Shown: one piece after another, positions 31,745 through 44,670 of the stretch
Numbering within the stretch: position 1 is the stretch's first letter
How the letters are laid out: every line of letters starts with the position of its first letter
DNA from: Austropuccinia psidii
Taxonomy: Eukaryota > Basidiomycota > Pucciniomycetes > Pucciniales > Sphaerophragmiaceae
Assembly (NCBI GenBank): GCA_023105745.1
Contig: JALGQZ010000004.1
Span: forward strand, 8,815,951-8,879,950
Direction of reading: 5' to 3'
DNA length: 64,000 nucleotides
Position numbers and translations under genes: made by a program
The notes under the pieces: model-generated
Database searches by the model: none
Told to the model about the DNA's origin: nothing
The model's input: the letters and a program-made list of their open reading frames with translations, nothing else

Positions 31745-33576
31745 TGTAAGGTGTGGATATGAAACTTTGATAAAAAATCAAGTACTTTTCCTGTCCTCAA
31801 AATTTGTATAAGGTAAAATTCAATTAAAAATAGTAAGAAATATTATTTTTAAGAGAATACATGCCAACTTTATTGTTTATAACTTTATTAGTATAAAACA
31901 ATAATATTATAAAAATTTATTGTTTTACCAACAATAAAAATTTATCCAAAAAAATACTCTACAAGAGATATTTTAAGGCTACAAAAGAAATTTCTTCAAG
32001 AGCAATTTCAATTGGAATTAATTGAGCAAAGAACTGCAAGCAATTAATTAAAGAAAAAAGTCTTTAAAAAGAATATTAAAGAGAAAACACACCCAAAAGT
32101 GACCAGAGTGAATTTGGAAACAAAGTGACAAAGTTAACAGTGATGAAAGATGCTTTAATTCACTTATGGGGTGGTTCAGGGGTAAAAATGATTATAAGAG
32201 TTACAAACAATGATTATAATGATTTTTTCACGTGGTTAAAAGGTTCAAAATGATTTAAAAAGGGTGGTTGGAATCTTTTATTGATTGGTTTAACAGTTTT
32301 AAACTAATTAATAAAAGGAAAAGATTCTAACATGAAGAGAAAAGTGGGGCAAAGAAGACATTCTTTTATAGCCATCAATCCTCTTACTCCAAAAGTAAAA
32401 TTTACTCTTGTCAGTCGTGAAAAACAGTCTGACAACAGAAAAGCCAATTATGGCATCATTGAACCCTGGTTTAGACCAAAAAAGGGCTGGTTTAAGCCAT
32501 TTTTAGCCATTTTAGACCCTTAAATCAGCCATTACTATAGCAATACCAGGCCTAGAGCCTTCCAAACACGTCAGAATGTGTGTCAGAGGCGTAGAAACCA
32601 GTTAAGACTGCTTTCACTATGATTGTTTTATCTTAAGGGTAGTTTTACCCTCTTGGCAACAGCTAAAAGCTACACCAGTTGGTATCAAAACCTCATCATC
32701 AATTGAGTTCACAGACCCTGTAACTCAATTCCAGGCCAAAATTGATGAACTTTTGCGTGAATTTTGACATCCCACGCCTGTCAGCAAGGATTTTGGGGGT
32801 CTAGCTCCCCCTTAGAGCTGGAGTTCCTTTCCCCCCCCCAAATTTAATCTTTCGAATTTATTTTTCCTTTAATTCCTCATCATGTATTATACTTATAATT
32901 TACATATGTAATTCAATTCAATTGTACAGTACAATACAGTAATAATTGACACCTCATATGTAAATCAAAGTTCACTTATGTAATACACGCGCACATTTTG
33001 ACATTTCAATTGAATTCAATTGAAAATACTTTAATTCCTCATAACTTCTAAACTAAACACAACACCTCAATTTTAACACAAAATTTGATGGTTAACACCA
33101 CATGTGGTGTGAATTAAATTGAAGTTTTGAGGATTTTCAACTTTTGTATTGAAAATACTAAAAACTTAATTTAAGCTTATTTAGAGTTGAGTTACAAGAA
33201 TTTCACTCAAAGGTGACCCCACCTGATTTTTTATGAGGAATCCAATGGTGAAATAATTTTCATGTGTTTATTTATTGGATAAAAAGTTATAATAATTTTT
33301 ATTTAACTTTTTTCCAAATTTATTTATTTTTTCACAATTTTGTTAAAATTTCATTTTTACTTAATTTTTTTCAAGTATAAATGTAATTTTATACTTACAA
33401 AATTTTATGTATTTTTATTTTTAAATTGTAATTAATCTTTTATTTTTTAATATAATTTTATATTTATATTTTGATTTTTATCTTAATAATATAAAGAAAT
33501 TTATTTTATTTCTATTAATATGTTATTTTTGTATTTGTGGTCTTTTGGGTATATGAAATTACCTCTAAGGCTCACA
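31745..33576 (-). repeat. 3' LTR of element C
   Basis: 1832 bp, the downstream LTR in the sense of the element. It contains a 22-bp perfect palindrome at 33004-33025 (centre GAATTC) and a CACCACATGTGGTG palindrome near 33098-33111. A minus-strand TATA sequence CTATAAAAG lies at 32363-32371. Confidence 0.93.
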
Positions 33577-33588
33577 TTCCCTCCCCCT
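33577..33588 (-). other. Polypurine tract of element C
   Basis: On the minus strand AGGGGGAGGGAA directly precedes the TGTGAG of the 3' LTR. An all-purine, 12-base tract is the expected primer for plus-strand DNA synthesis. Confidence 0.85.
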
Positions 33589-33600
33589 AAAAAAAGAATA

Positions 33601-36600
33601 TTACTTTGTAATATTGGTGTTTCTAGTGTGTCTGAATCTCCTGAGGAGTTTGGTAGCTTCTGGTATATCCTTCTCTTCTAACCATTCATCTTCACAAGTT
33701 GGGTCACTGTACCTAACAAGGTATTTCCTTACTTTCTTGGTTCTTAATTTCCTTTCTTTAAGAACTTTGGTAATTTTCTTAATACCAGATGTCTCAATAA
33801 AAGGTATTACTTGGGGAATCTTATTCCTCAAGGGAAATTTTTCAGCATCACTAGATTTCTATGGCTTTATCAAGCTTACTGGAAATGTAGGGTGCTTATT
33901 GCTAAGTTCTTCAGATAACTCTACTTCAACAGCATTTTCTCCATGGAGGGCCTTAATCACAAAAGGTCCTGCAAAGGAGTCTTTCAGCTTTTTACATCCT
34001 TTGATGTTATTGAAGTTAGTGGTGGATACAAGAACTAGGTCCCCCACTTTGAAATCTGGAGTTGCATGTGATTTATCCCATTTGTCTTTAGCATATGCAA
34101 AAGAGTCCTCCATACATCTCACTGCATGCCTTCTAGCTTTGTCTAGCATTCCTTTGAAGCTAGCAGCTGTGGGATGTATTTTAATTAAGTCTTTTCTCAA
34201 GGAATCTTGGGGTAACTTGGGGTTCCATCCTTTTTCTAGAATAGCAGGAGTCTGATTGGTACTGGCATGGATTGATGTTTTATATGCCAATTCCAGTGCT
34301 GGCAACAGAGTACACCAATCATGGGTAAATCCATCACAATCTTTGAATTCAAGGCCATATGCACAAAATCTTCTCACCATGTCCTCTAAGGTTTGGATCA
34401 TTCTTTCAGCCAAGCCATCAGTTTGTGGGTGGTAGGCTGTAGAGAAAGACAGTTTAGTGCCAAATAATTGGTGAAGATTTGTCCATAGTGCTGAAGTGAA
34501 TTTGGGATCTCTATCACTGATGATATTTGTAAATATCCCAGTCCATGACACTACTCTATTCCATATTAGAAGAGCTGTATCCATGGCTGTATCATCTTTG
34601 TGACATGGTAAAAAGATTGGAGTTTTACTGAATCTGTCCACAATTACTAGGCAAGCATTATAGCTTCTGTCACCTCCTGGTGGTAGGCCAGTTACCTAAT
34701 CCATATGGATAATTTCCCAAGGTCTGCTTGGTTCTTGGATTTTCATCATATTTCCAAGTCTTTTGCCAGTGGATTTATTTGCCTTTTGGCATCTGTCACA
34801 GGTTTTGCAATACTCTGCAACATCTTTCTGCCACATTGGCCACCATATGCAGGTCTTCACTTTCTCTCTTGTTCTGTCTTCAGAGAGATGTCCTGAAAAG
34901 GGACTATCATGGCATTCTTTCAGTACAAGATTGATTAGTGACCTGTCCACAACTGTCATAACACATGTGTGTTTTGTTCTGTGGTAAATTATACCATCTA
35001 GTAGGTGAAATCTTCCTTCATCATAAGATTTTTTCCATACTTCATCCAAGGCATGTGTAAGAGAGTTGTCCTTACAGTCCTTGTTAAGTAATTGGCATAA
35101 GATGCTACAATTCCTATCTTGAGTGTAACTGTTTCTGACTTCTTCAAAGAAGGTGGTGTTTAAGTCTGTAACACTTATCCCTTCTATTGGAATTTGTGGG
35201 GAGGCTTCTTCTGGTACATAAGCAGGATTATCAATATCATTTGGTAATGGCCATCTGCTTAGTCCATCTGCATTTTTATGAATATTGCCATCTTTGTGAA
35301 CAATAGTCATATTGCCCCTATATTCTTGTATGGCTATTTGCCATCTAAGCATATGTCTGTTGGGTGTTTTCATGTTCAGAAGTGATTTAACAGCGGTACA
35401 ATCTGTTATTACTTCAAAGACACATCCTTCTAGAAAGTAATTTAGCTTTTCTAGAGCCCAAACAAGGCATAAACACTCCATCTGACTTGCTCCATATCTG
35501 GCTTCAGTTGGTTTGATTTGCCTAGATATGAAACATATGGGTCCTTCTACAGGTTTATCATTTATGATCTGAACTTGGTGAAGTGCAGCACCTAGCCCAT
35601 CTCCTGATGCATCAATATAAAGTTTAAAGGGCAGCTTAAAGTCTGGCATCAGTAAGAGTGGAGCAGTGGTCAAGGCTTGTCTCAAAGATTCAAAGGCTTT
35701 TACTCTGTCAACTGTCATTTCAAAGACTGTGTCTTTGTCACATAGCTTATAAAGAGGTCTTGCTATGGATGCAAAATCTTTAATGTGTTGCCTGTAATAC
35801 CCTGCAAAACCCAAAAATGATTGAATTTCTTTTTTGTTTTGAGGCATGGGTTTAAGCAGTACTGCTGCAACTTTGTTTTTGTCAATTCCAAGAGATAAAC
35901 TAGATACTACATTCCCTAGTGCTTTAAGCTCTTTAAATCCAAAATTGCATTTCTTCAAAGAAATTTTCATATTGACAGATTGAATTTTTGTCAAAACCCT
36001 GGACAATCTGTACATATGTTCTTCCCAAGTTTTGGAGCAGACTATAATGTCATCAATGTAAATGATTAACCATCCTTCTGAAAGTTCTTCAGGGAAGATT
36101 TCATTCATCATTCTTTGGAAGTGTGAAGGTGCATTTTTGATACCAAAAGGCATTCTTAAATATTCATAAACTCCACAATGAACAATGATTCTCAAATACT
36201 TCCTTGCTCTTGGTGTTACCACATTCTGATGAAATCCCTTAAGAGCATCCATAGTGCTTATATATACTGCTTGAGATATTTGAGTGAGGGCAATCTGGAT
36301 CTTTTGAATTGGGTATCTGTCTGGAACAGTATAAGTGTTCAGAGCTCTAAAGTCCCCAACCATTCTAGATTTTCCATTATGCCAAGCCACTATGACTGGT
36401 GTAGTTATTTCTACTTCTTCATTGTGGCCTACTTTTCTTATTACACCAAGGTCTAAAAGTTCTTTAATATGGCTTTCTAGTGCTTTTCTTGATTTTGGAC
36501 TTGCTGGATATGCAGGTCTTCTTGAGAGTGGTGGTTAAGGTCTCTCAATATTAAGGATAATATCAACTTCATGACCAATAATTGCCCCTAGGGGTTCTTT

Positions 36601-39525
36601 ATCTGAGGCAAATGCTTCTTTATGGTCATATAAAAGAGAAAAGAGTTCATTTTCTTGTTTATCACTCAAATGAAGGCTTATTTCAGCTTTATTTAAGTGT
36701 TCAGACTTGAATTTCTCTAACTCTAAGTTGACTTGTGATACTTTGTTTACTGTAATTTGTCTTTTAAATGATAAAAAGGCAAATTTTTGGCGCTTATTGT
36801 CTCCAATAGTAAAGTATCTGTCTTTGTTGTTGTGTAAATCTATGCCATACATGATTAAATAATCATTTCCCAATATGAAATGGGTACTAGAGCAATTTTC
36901 CATAACAACAAGTTCAACAGTGATTCTTAAATTTCCATTGATATGTGGAAATATGACACTAGTCTCAAATATTCCCAATGCTTTCATTGGGTTACTTGCA
37001 CTATTGAATTTTATGCCATCAATTGGCAACAATTGATCTTCAAAGTTTGGTACACAAGTTTTAAGAAAAGATTTACCAACACAAGAGCAGAAGGCTCCTG
37101 GGTCAAGCAAAAGTTTAGTGGGTTTGTTGTCAATCACCACTTCTGTTATACAGGAGTTACCAGCTGTATAACCTTTTCCTCTGTTTGGTTTGGTTTTCAT
37201 GAGTTGTGCATCTTGGATTTTTGATAAATCAAGTTGACCATTGCTTAATTGTGGCAAGTGGGAATAAGATTCCATGATGTCAAAAGTGGCATTGATATTT
37301 TCTATATCTTTTGAAGATTCAGAAAATATGGATGACTTGTCATCTGAATTTTCTTCAATTATGTCATCTTTTTCAACATCAGGTTCTTTCTCCACATCAA
37401 TTTCATTGATTTTCCCTCTCTTTGGACATGTATTGGCTAAATGAGTGGTGCTTTGGCAAATATGGCACTTTCTGACTGTATCTGCAGATTTATTTTTAAT
37501 ATTATTAGAGTTTTCTTTGGGGTTTTTGTCCACAGAATCCTTCCAAGGTGTATTAAACCTTGTTTTGAGATTCACCCTACTGGAACCAATTCTGGTTCTT
37601 GTGGTTACTTCCTCTAATATATTGATAATGTCTTCTGCTGAAGATTGTTCAGTAGTCCTGCTCTTGACAGCATGCTCTAAGTCACCTCCACATTGTCTTA
37701 GAATTTTTCTATGAATCATAAATTCTGACATGTCAGGGTATAATGCTGTTAACCTGTCCTTTTGTTGACAAAACCATGGTAAGGCTTTGTCTTTATCAGC
37801 ATTAAATTTGGCGGATTCAAAGGCTGTTTCAACTTTAAACCTCCATGCATCATTGGCCCATTTGTTGACAATTTGGGTTTTCCACCAAGTCCAACTCTGG
37901 TGTCCATGTGCTTGTCTCAATTTGATATACCATCTGTGAGCTGATTTGGTAAACAAGGTGTTAAACCTGGCTGTCACCAATCTGTCTGGTAATTCAAAAT
38001 CTTCTTTGATCATGTCAATACCTCTGATAAATTCCATATGGTCATATGCTCCTTCACCACTGAAGTGAGGCCATTCCTTAAGTTTTGGAACTTCTTTTAA
38101 TAGTGCTTGGCCCATTGATGGTTCCAAGTTATGAAAAGAGGTAGAAAATTCATCTTTTAGCTGTGAATTTTCTCCATCCAATACTTGTGGATTGGGAATT
38201 CTTGCACCCTCATTCTGGTTCAGAGGTGTAGACATTCTTGGTAAGGTGTTTAGCAGTTGTTCAATATCATTCATTTTACTGTTGTTACACCTTTGAGAAT
38301 TTTTTAACTCATGTTGTAAGCTTTGTATAGAGTCTATGACATTCTTTTTATGTTCATCCTCTTTATATGTAAGCTCATTCCATAACTCTGTTTGTCTAGT
38401 ATTATCAGATATAACTTCATTTAATTTCATTGTTAATTTTGATATTTCCTCTTTTGAGGTATCAAAATCCTTTTTCAAGGCAATTGTATTTGTCTTTACT
38501 TCAGCAAATGCTTTTGAAATATAATCCAGAGTCTTTTTATTGTCCTCTTTGATAGTACTAATGGCATGTTTTATTCTTGTCTCAATTATGTCATCAATAT
38601 TGAGTTTAGAATATTTTTCTGTTAATTCTTTAATAATTGCAGATTGTTCATTTATCTTAATTCCAAAAGAAGTATCATTATTGGAAGTTTTAATTGTTCT
38701 TAAAACCTTTTCAAAACACGTAAGTGTTTCATTGATTTGGCACAGGCTCAAGTTGTTTGTTTTAATGTTGTTACAAATGGATTCATTTTTATCAGAAAGA
38801 TGTTTTTTCACGTCATTTATAGCATCATACAGCTCTGGGATGGAATCAAATATATCAGAAATCATTTCTGGAACTTTAATCTGGCTTCCTCCTTCTTTTG
38901 TAATTCCATCATGGTTCTGGCCATCTGAAATACATTTTCCATGGCATCCTGCTGAATCTTTGGGATCCTGTATCCCTGGCTGTAAGGATTTGGAGCTTGT
39001 GCCTTCCCTTTGCCCTTGTTTGGAGGTTGTGGCTGCTTTTTCACGTTGGAAATGCTGCTGCTGGCCACTGGGGCTGTTTTTGGCACTGGTTTGGGAGGTG
39101 GAGGGTTGTTTTTCCTCCATTCTTCTGTTAAGAGCATCATATTCTTCTTTTCCATCAATGGATGCCATCCATTGAGTAACTTGCAAGTGTTGGGATGGCC
39201 CAAGAATTTCCTTACAGTTAGGTATGAATTCATGCAGTTTCTCCACAGATCTGCAAGGATCTGGTACTCTTTGTACTGAAGTGCATTGTTGTAAGCCTTC
39301 TGGCTGGCTTTGTAAATGTCCACTGAGGCTTCTTGTGGCGGTGTCAGCTCTTTTTGAAGGTAAAATAGTGTCATCAGCTTCAGAATTGGACAATTTATTG
39401 TTGTGGAAGTCTTTTACTGACCCTTGTCCTTCTGTATCTGATTGGCTTCTGCCATAATCACGTCTATGACCTTTTTGGGAGCTGCTTGAGGGTTTATAGC
39501 TTGCTCCTGATCTGGTTGAAGGCAT
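33601..39525 (-). pseudogene. Gag-pol polyprotein of element C, one frame with three stops
   Basis: A single frame of 1975 codons runs from ATG 39525 to TAA 33601. Gag has a Ser/Gln-rich N-terminus, a predicted coiled-coil stretch (about 290-420), a capsid-like block (about 481-640) and a CCHC knuckle at 687-700. Protease is at about 800-890 with LLLDPGAF (D808), a Pro where Ser or Thr is usual. RT has YIDD at about 1156-1159. RNase H begins near DASGDGLG (about 1305). Integrase has an H-H-C-C zinc region, then SDRDPKF (D at about 1671) and AERM (E at about 1707). The end is a chromo-like module (KYLVRYSDPTCEDEW). Stops: TAA 36535-36537 (TAC in element A), TAG 34696-34698 (TGG in A), TAG 33859-33861 (a Tyr codon in A). 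With one frame there is no gag/pol frameshift signal; the first stop lies near the protease-RT linker, where A has an open codon, so it looks like damage rather than programmed readthrough. Confidence 0.92.
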
Positions 39526-39527
39526 AT

Positions 39528-39794
39528 TTATGATTGAAAGGTTAGAAATAGTAATTTTACGTCAAAAAACTCACTATTTGCCAAATTTTTAGCTCTCTGA
39601 AGGGTATTACTTATATCCAAGTTAGTTAATTCAGAGGTTATTGGCTCAGGTTGGTTATTTTGAGTCACAATAACAGTGCTATTATGGTCTGAAATCACAG
39701 TGCTTGCAGGAATAATACTGGTAACTGTTGAGGCTGTTTCAATGTTTTCTTGTCTTACCACGTTGTCAGACACTAAAATTAATGAAAAAGCCAA
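39528..39794 (-). other. Leader open frame upstream of gag in element C
   Basis: An 88-codon frame rich in Thr, Ser, Ile and Val ends 3 bp before the gag ATG in another frame. It has no recognised domain. It lies between primer-binding site and gag, so it could be a leader or an upstream open frame that tempers gag translation. Weak support. Confidence 0.3.
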
Positions 39795-39986
39795 ATAATT
39801 AAGTAAAAAAGAAAAAAGGTTATTTCAAAAAAAGAAATAAAAATTAAAGCCTCACTTATAATATGAAAAAAAATATTTTTTATTGATTTTTTGAATTATA
39901 AGTATTTTTTATATGTTTTCTAAATTTTTTAATATAAGAAAAAGATTAAAAAAAAGTAAAAAAATATGTCACAGGTAAAATATCAC

Positions 39987-39999
39987 GGCTGGGCCCCCA
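39987..39999 (-). other. Primer-binding site of element C
   Basis: On the minus strand TGGGGGCCCAGCC starts two bases after the end of the 5' LTR. TGG complements a tRNA CCA end, so the primer tRNA would end GGCTGGGCCCCCA. Which tRNA this is cannot be settled here. Confidence 0.65.
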
Positions 40000-40001
40000 A
40001 A

Positions 40002-41834
40002 TGTAAGGTGTGGATGTGAAACTTTGATAAAAAATCAAGTACTTTTTCTGTCCTCAAAATTTGTATAAGGTAAAATTCAATTAAAAATAGTAAGAAATAT
40101 TATTTTTAAGAGAATACACACCAATTTTATTGTTTATAACTTTATTAGTATAAAACAATAATATTATAAAAATTTATTCTTTTACCAACAATAAAAATTT
40201 ATCCAAAAAAATACTCTACAAGAGATATTTTAAGGCTACAAAAGAAATTTCTTCAAGAGCAATTTCAATTGGAATTAATTGAGCAAAGAGCTGCAAGCAA
40301 TTAATTAAAGAACAAAGTCTTTAAAAAGAATATTAAAGAGAAAACACGCCCAAAAGTGACCAGAGTGAATTTGGAAACAAAGTGACAAAGTTAACAGTGA
40401 TGAAAGATGCTTTAATTCACTTATGGGGTGGTTCAGGGGTAAAAATGATTATAAGAGTTACAAACAATGATTATAATGATTTTTTCACGTGGTTAAAAGG
40501 TTCAAAATGATTTAAAAAGGGTGGTTGGAATCTTTTATTTATTGGTTTAACAGTTTTAAACTAATTAATAAAAGGAAAAGATTCTAACATGAAGAGAAAA
40601 GTGGGGCAAAGAAGACATTCTTTTATAGCCATCAATCCTCTTACTCCAAAAGTAAAATTTACTCTTGTCAGTCGTGAAAAACAGTCTGACAACAGAAAAG
40701 CCAATTATGGCATCATTGAACCCTGGTTTAGACCACAAAAGGGCTGGTTTAAGCCATTTTTAGCCATTTTAGACCCTTAAATCAGCCATTACTATAGTAA
40801 TACCAGGCCTAGAGCCTTCAAAACACGTCAGAATTTGTGTCAGAGGCGTAGAAACCAGTTAAAACTGTTTTTACTATGATTTTTTTATCTTAAGGGTAGT
40901 TTTACCCTCTTGGCAACAGCTAAAAACTACCGCAGTTGGTATCAAAACCTCATCATCAATTGAGTTCACAGACCCTGTAACTCAATTCCAGGCCAAAAGT
41001 GATGAACTTTTGCGTGAATTTTGACATCCCACGCCTGTCAGCAAGGATTTTGGGGGTCTAGCTCCCCCTTAGAGCTGGAGTTCCTTTCCCCCCCCCCCAA
41101 ATTTAATCTTTCGAATTTATTTTTCCTTTAATTCCTCATCATGTATTATACTTATAATTTACATATGTAATTCAATTCAATTGTACAGTACAATACAGTA
41201 ATAATTAACACCTCATATGTAAATCAAAGTTCACTTATGTAATACACACGCACATTTTGACATTTCAATTGAATTCAATTGAAAATACTTTAATTCCTCA
41301 TAACTTCTAAACTAAACACAACACCTCAATTTTAACACAAAATTTGATGGTTAACACCACATGTGGTGTGAATTAAATTAAAGTTTTGAGGATTTTCAAC
41401 TTTTGTATTGAAAATACTAAAAACTTAATTTAAGCTTATTTAGAGTTGAGTTACAAGAATTTCACTCAAAGGTGACCCCACCTGATTTTTTATGAGGAAT
41501 CCAATGGTGAAATAATTTTCATGTGTTTATTTATTGGATAAAAAGTTATAATAATTTTTATTTAACTTTTTTCCAAATTTATTTATTTTTTCACAATTTT
41601 GTTAAAATTTCATTTTTACTTAAATTTTTCAAGTATAAATGTAATTTTATATTTACAAAATTTTATGTATTTTTATTTTTAAATTGTAATTAATTTTTTA
41701 TTTTTTAATATAATCTTATATTTATATTTTGATTTTTATTTTAATAATATAAAGAAATTTATTTTATTTCTATTAATATGTTATTTTTGTATTTGTGGTC
41801 TTTTGGGTATATGAAATTACCTCTAAGGCTCACA
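40002..41834 (-). repeat. 5' LTR of element C
   Basis: 1833 bp, the promoter LTR for gag-pol. The TATA box CTATAAAAG is at 40620-40628 on the minus strand, giving a leader of roughly 1.1 kb to the gag ATG. The 22-bp palindrome recurs at 41263-41284. Differences from the other LTR are mostly single transitions. Confidence 0.93.
40620..40628 (-). promoter_or_regulatory. TATA box in the 5' LTR of element C
   Basis: CTATAAAAG on the minus strand, conserved in both LTR copies (the other at 32363-32371) and matched in position type by CTATAAATAG in the solo LTR at about 1846. Confidence 0.55.
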
Positions 41835-41839
41835 ACTTT

Positions 41840-42917
41840 GCTCAAATACAGTTTTAAAGCTGTATAATCTGTATTTGTCCAATACACCCAGAAACATCTT
41901 GTCACCTTTGAAGTCACCCAAATCCCAATCTTTACCCTTATCCTCCTGAATTCACTCACAAAGACCTTTGGCCACTTTCACCCATCAGCAACTCAAATTG
42001 TCATAAATGGTGTTATACACCATTCTGCACTCTTTTTTACCAGCAATTCAATGGTGTCAATATCAGAGGGGTAATTCAGCATTCCATAAGTCACCAAAGT
42101 GTCATGTCATCCAGAGGACCCATCAAGGCTCAAGTGCAGATGTAATTTCTCAAGACCAATGACGCCATCAGGAATTCATTGGTTATTCTCACTTCAAGTA
42201 TTCTCTCCAAGGGAATACTGTCAATTCATTCCCAAGGTTTATTCAAGAGGCAGTTCCAAACAGGTTGTCAAGTGTCAATGCTCCATCAATCCAACTTGCC
42301 AACCACATTCATTTCAATACAGTATGGATTCATCAAGACCTGTATTTTAATCATACATCATGGGAAAATCATTCAACACAGTTCATTTCCCAATCTGGCA
42401 AGGTATACACTTCATAAAGCTCTCAATACGGCTTCAAATATTCAATACAGACCAGCTGTCAGCCTGAAGGAGCAAAGCTCTCAACCTTTCACATATACCA
42501 GCCTCCTTTGACCATGGGGGGTTTCCCCTAGTTATTTAGTATATTTTGATTTTATTTTATCTTTATTTATCTTATCATTTTTGTTAAGTGAATACTGATA
42601 TTATCAAGTCAGTCATTCAGCACCTTTTCACTTTTCTTTCTTCACCTGTCAATGGATATTTGGTGGTCATATCCTTACTAATTCCATTGTTCATTTTGGA
42701 AGGTTGAAACAGTGATTAAGGACCTACTTTGTTGTCTCTTTGGCCATTTGTCTTCCCATTTCTCTTATTGCATCTCATCTTTGTACTTGCATTTTCTTAG
42801 AGAAATTCAATTCTTATTTTTTTATTTTTTCTTTATTCTTTGGAGTATTCCAAGTGAGTTCCCTGATTTCTGAGTACCAGGCCACCCTTGGTTTTCTGTC
42901 CAAGAGCCCCTGTGACA
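41840..42917 (+). repeat. 5' LTR of element D, second part
   Basis: It resumes with gctcaaatacagtttta, matching 51555 onward in the 3' LTR, and ends CCCCTGTGACA at 42917. The TATA-like site, CTATATAAG in the 3' LTR (51574-51582), is altered here (tgtataatc near 41860). No TGG primer-binding site follows: the next bases are ttatattaattaactc. Confidence 0.88.
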
Positions 42918-43429
42918 TTATATTAATTAACTCATAATATATTTTCATTCTGTTCATTCTTTCTTTATAATTTCATTCACTCATTTCCTTGAAATTATGA
43001 CTCTCTAATGCTTATGAACTTTATGATTTGTTGTCACCTCTCAATTTTCTCTCATTCATTCTTCATTTTGAAAATTGAAAGCTGACCCAGTTTTATTTTT
43101 GTTTCTCTTTTAAATCTTCTTCAAATCATCAAATTTTTAATTCATTCATAATTCAGGCATAATCTTAAATTTCATTTTATTTTCAAATTTCTCATCTAAA
43201 TTAATTCAGACACATTCTTCACATCAAGATTCATTTTTATTAATTCTTCAAGAATTTTGATTATCAAGAAGAACTCACTTGATTTGAATTGATTGATTTA
43301 TTTGACATAAGTTGATATTGACCTCCACATAATTGATTGACCTGAAGATTTCATTGATTTTGCACATCAAGAATTTTGACATAAATTGATGTTGCCACAA
43401 GAATTCATTTGATTGATTCATTGATTTTG

Positions 43430-43720
43430 CAAGATTTTGATTTTGATTTATTTGAATTATTGATTTATTGAATTCAAGATTTTATTTGACATTGATTAAT
43501 TGATTTTCCTGAAGTTTTCATTTTTACTTATTGATTTATTGACTTCAAGATTTCATTTGACAATGATTGATTGATTTTCCTGAAGTTTTAATTTTGACTT
43601 ATTCGATGCATTGAATTCAAGTTTTCATTTGATATTTAATTGATTGACTTACCTGAAGATCTCATTTTGATTTATTGATTTTCTTCAAGATATTGATTTT
43701 GACTTTTGACTTGAAGCTTT
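43430..43720. repeat. ~72-bp AT-rich tandem repeats in the leader of element D
   Basis: The word cctgaag recurs at 43507, 43579 and 43652 (steps of 72 and 73), each within tgattgattttcctgaagttt and followed by ttgatttattgaattcaag. The whole leader 43210-43790 is built from related ATTGATTT/TTCAAGA words. Confidence 0.65.
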
Positions 43721-43794
43721 ATTTCAAATTGCCTCAAGTTTCCATCTTAAAAGCTTGATTCTTGTTCATTTTATTTCATTTTTATGCTGAAATC

Positions 43795-44670
43795 ATGCCC
43801 ATCCACCTCCTGCAAAGCAGACAAGATCTCAGGCCAGAACTCAAGCTGTTCTCACTCCAACTCCAAGGGCTCTTCTTGATGGCACCTCAGCAGTTCCTCA
43901 ACTGAGGGCCAAATTGGACAGAGGACTCATTTTGAAAGGAGCAGCACCATCCGGGAAGGAAGGAAGAGGGCCAAGAAGATCAAGTTCATTTTCAGTAGTA
44001 GCTGGCAGATTTCCAGGAACTTCAAGGACAATTTCCAGAGGTCCTGGGGAAGATGGTGAAGAGGAGGAGGAGAATTCTGTGGAAGAGGAAGAGTCTGATG
44101 GTACTGAAGGTGTTCCTGCTCCTGTAGGGGCATCCCAAGGTACTGAAGGACCAACTCTATCCCAGTCTAATCAGCCTGTCTCTCATCAGTCTGAACCATC
44201 TTTATTGGCCATTATGCAGCAAATGACTCAGATCATGGCCAATATTCAAGAAGCTTCATCCTCTGAAGCATCAGGACCACCAGCCTTCAAGACTCTATCT
44301 ATGAAGGCACCAGAATGCTTTCATGGGACTCAACCCTTCAAAGCTAGAAGTTTCATTCAGTATTTTCAATTGATTTTTCATAATGATCCGGCAAATTTCT
44401 TTCAAGACAGAAAGAAAGTTCTCTATGCCACTTCATTTCTCATTGGCAGGGCTGCAAAATGGATTAAGCCTTATCTTTCCAATCTCACCAATCAAGACTC
44501 AAATTACCTTCTCAATTCTTGGAACTAATTTGAATCCCAACTATTTACTTTATTTGGGGACCCAAATGAAGTTAGAAAAGCTGAAGCATAATTGGATTCT
44601 CCAAGAATGAAAGAAGGTAGCCATGTTTCTTTATACATAGCCAATTTCAGAATTTTGGGATCAAGAATTG
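43795..44670 (+). pseudogene. Gag, first part (element D)
   Basis: The ATG at 43795-43797 is out of frame with the main gag frame, which is open from about 43799 (PPPAKQTRSQARTQAV) to a TAA at 44526-44528; one base seems to be missing near the start. It contains a Ser/Gly and Glu-rich N-terminal region, then a retrotransposon capsid-type block (APECFHGTQPFKARSFIQ, RKKVLYATSFLIGRAAKW). After the TAA the same frame continues (FESQLFTLFGDPNEVRKAEA), with a second TAA near 44587. The frame meets the solo LTR at 44670 and resumes exactly in phase at 46116. Confidence 0.85.

Larger units (their letters stand above)
31745..41834 (-). mobile_element. Element C: complete Ty3/Gypsy retrotransposon
   Basis: 10,090 bp with two LTRs (31745-33576, 40002-41834) reading TGTAAG...CTCACA on the plus strand and a perfect duplication ACTTT at 31740-31744 and 41835-41839. 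On the minus strand the order is 5' LTR, primer-binding site, leader, gag-pol in one frame, polypurine tract, 3' LTR. A hand comparison of the LTRs gives roughly 35 differences (about 2%), so it is the younger of the two nested Gypsy elements. Three in-frame stops disable the coding region. Confidence 0.95.

Noticed and set aside
32332..32523. 63-codon frame conserved between 32332 and 40589 with one residue changed
   Set aside because: It lies in the two nearly identical LTRs of element C and is antisense to the element, so conservation follows from LTR identity.
36535..36537. Gag-pol stop of element C as a programmed readthrough site
   Set aside because: Element A has a sense codon at this place and the stop lies in the protease-RT linker, not at the gag/pol border; two more stops follow.
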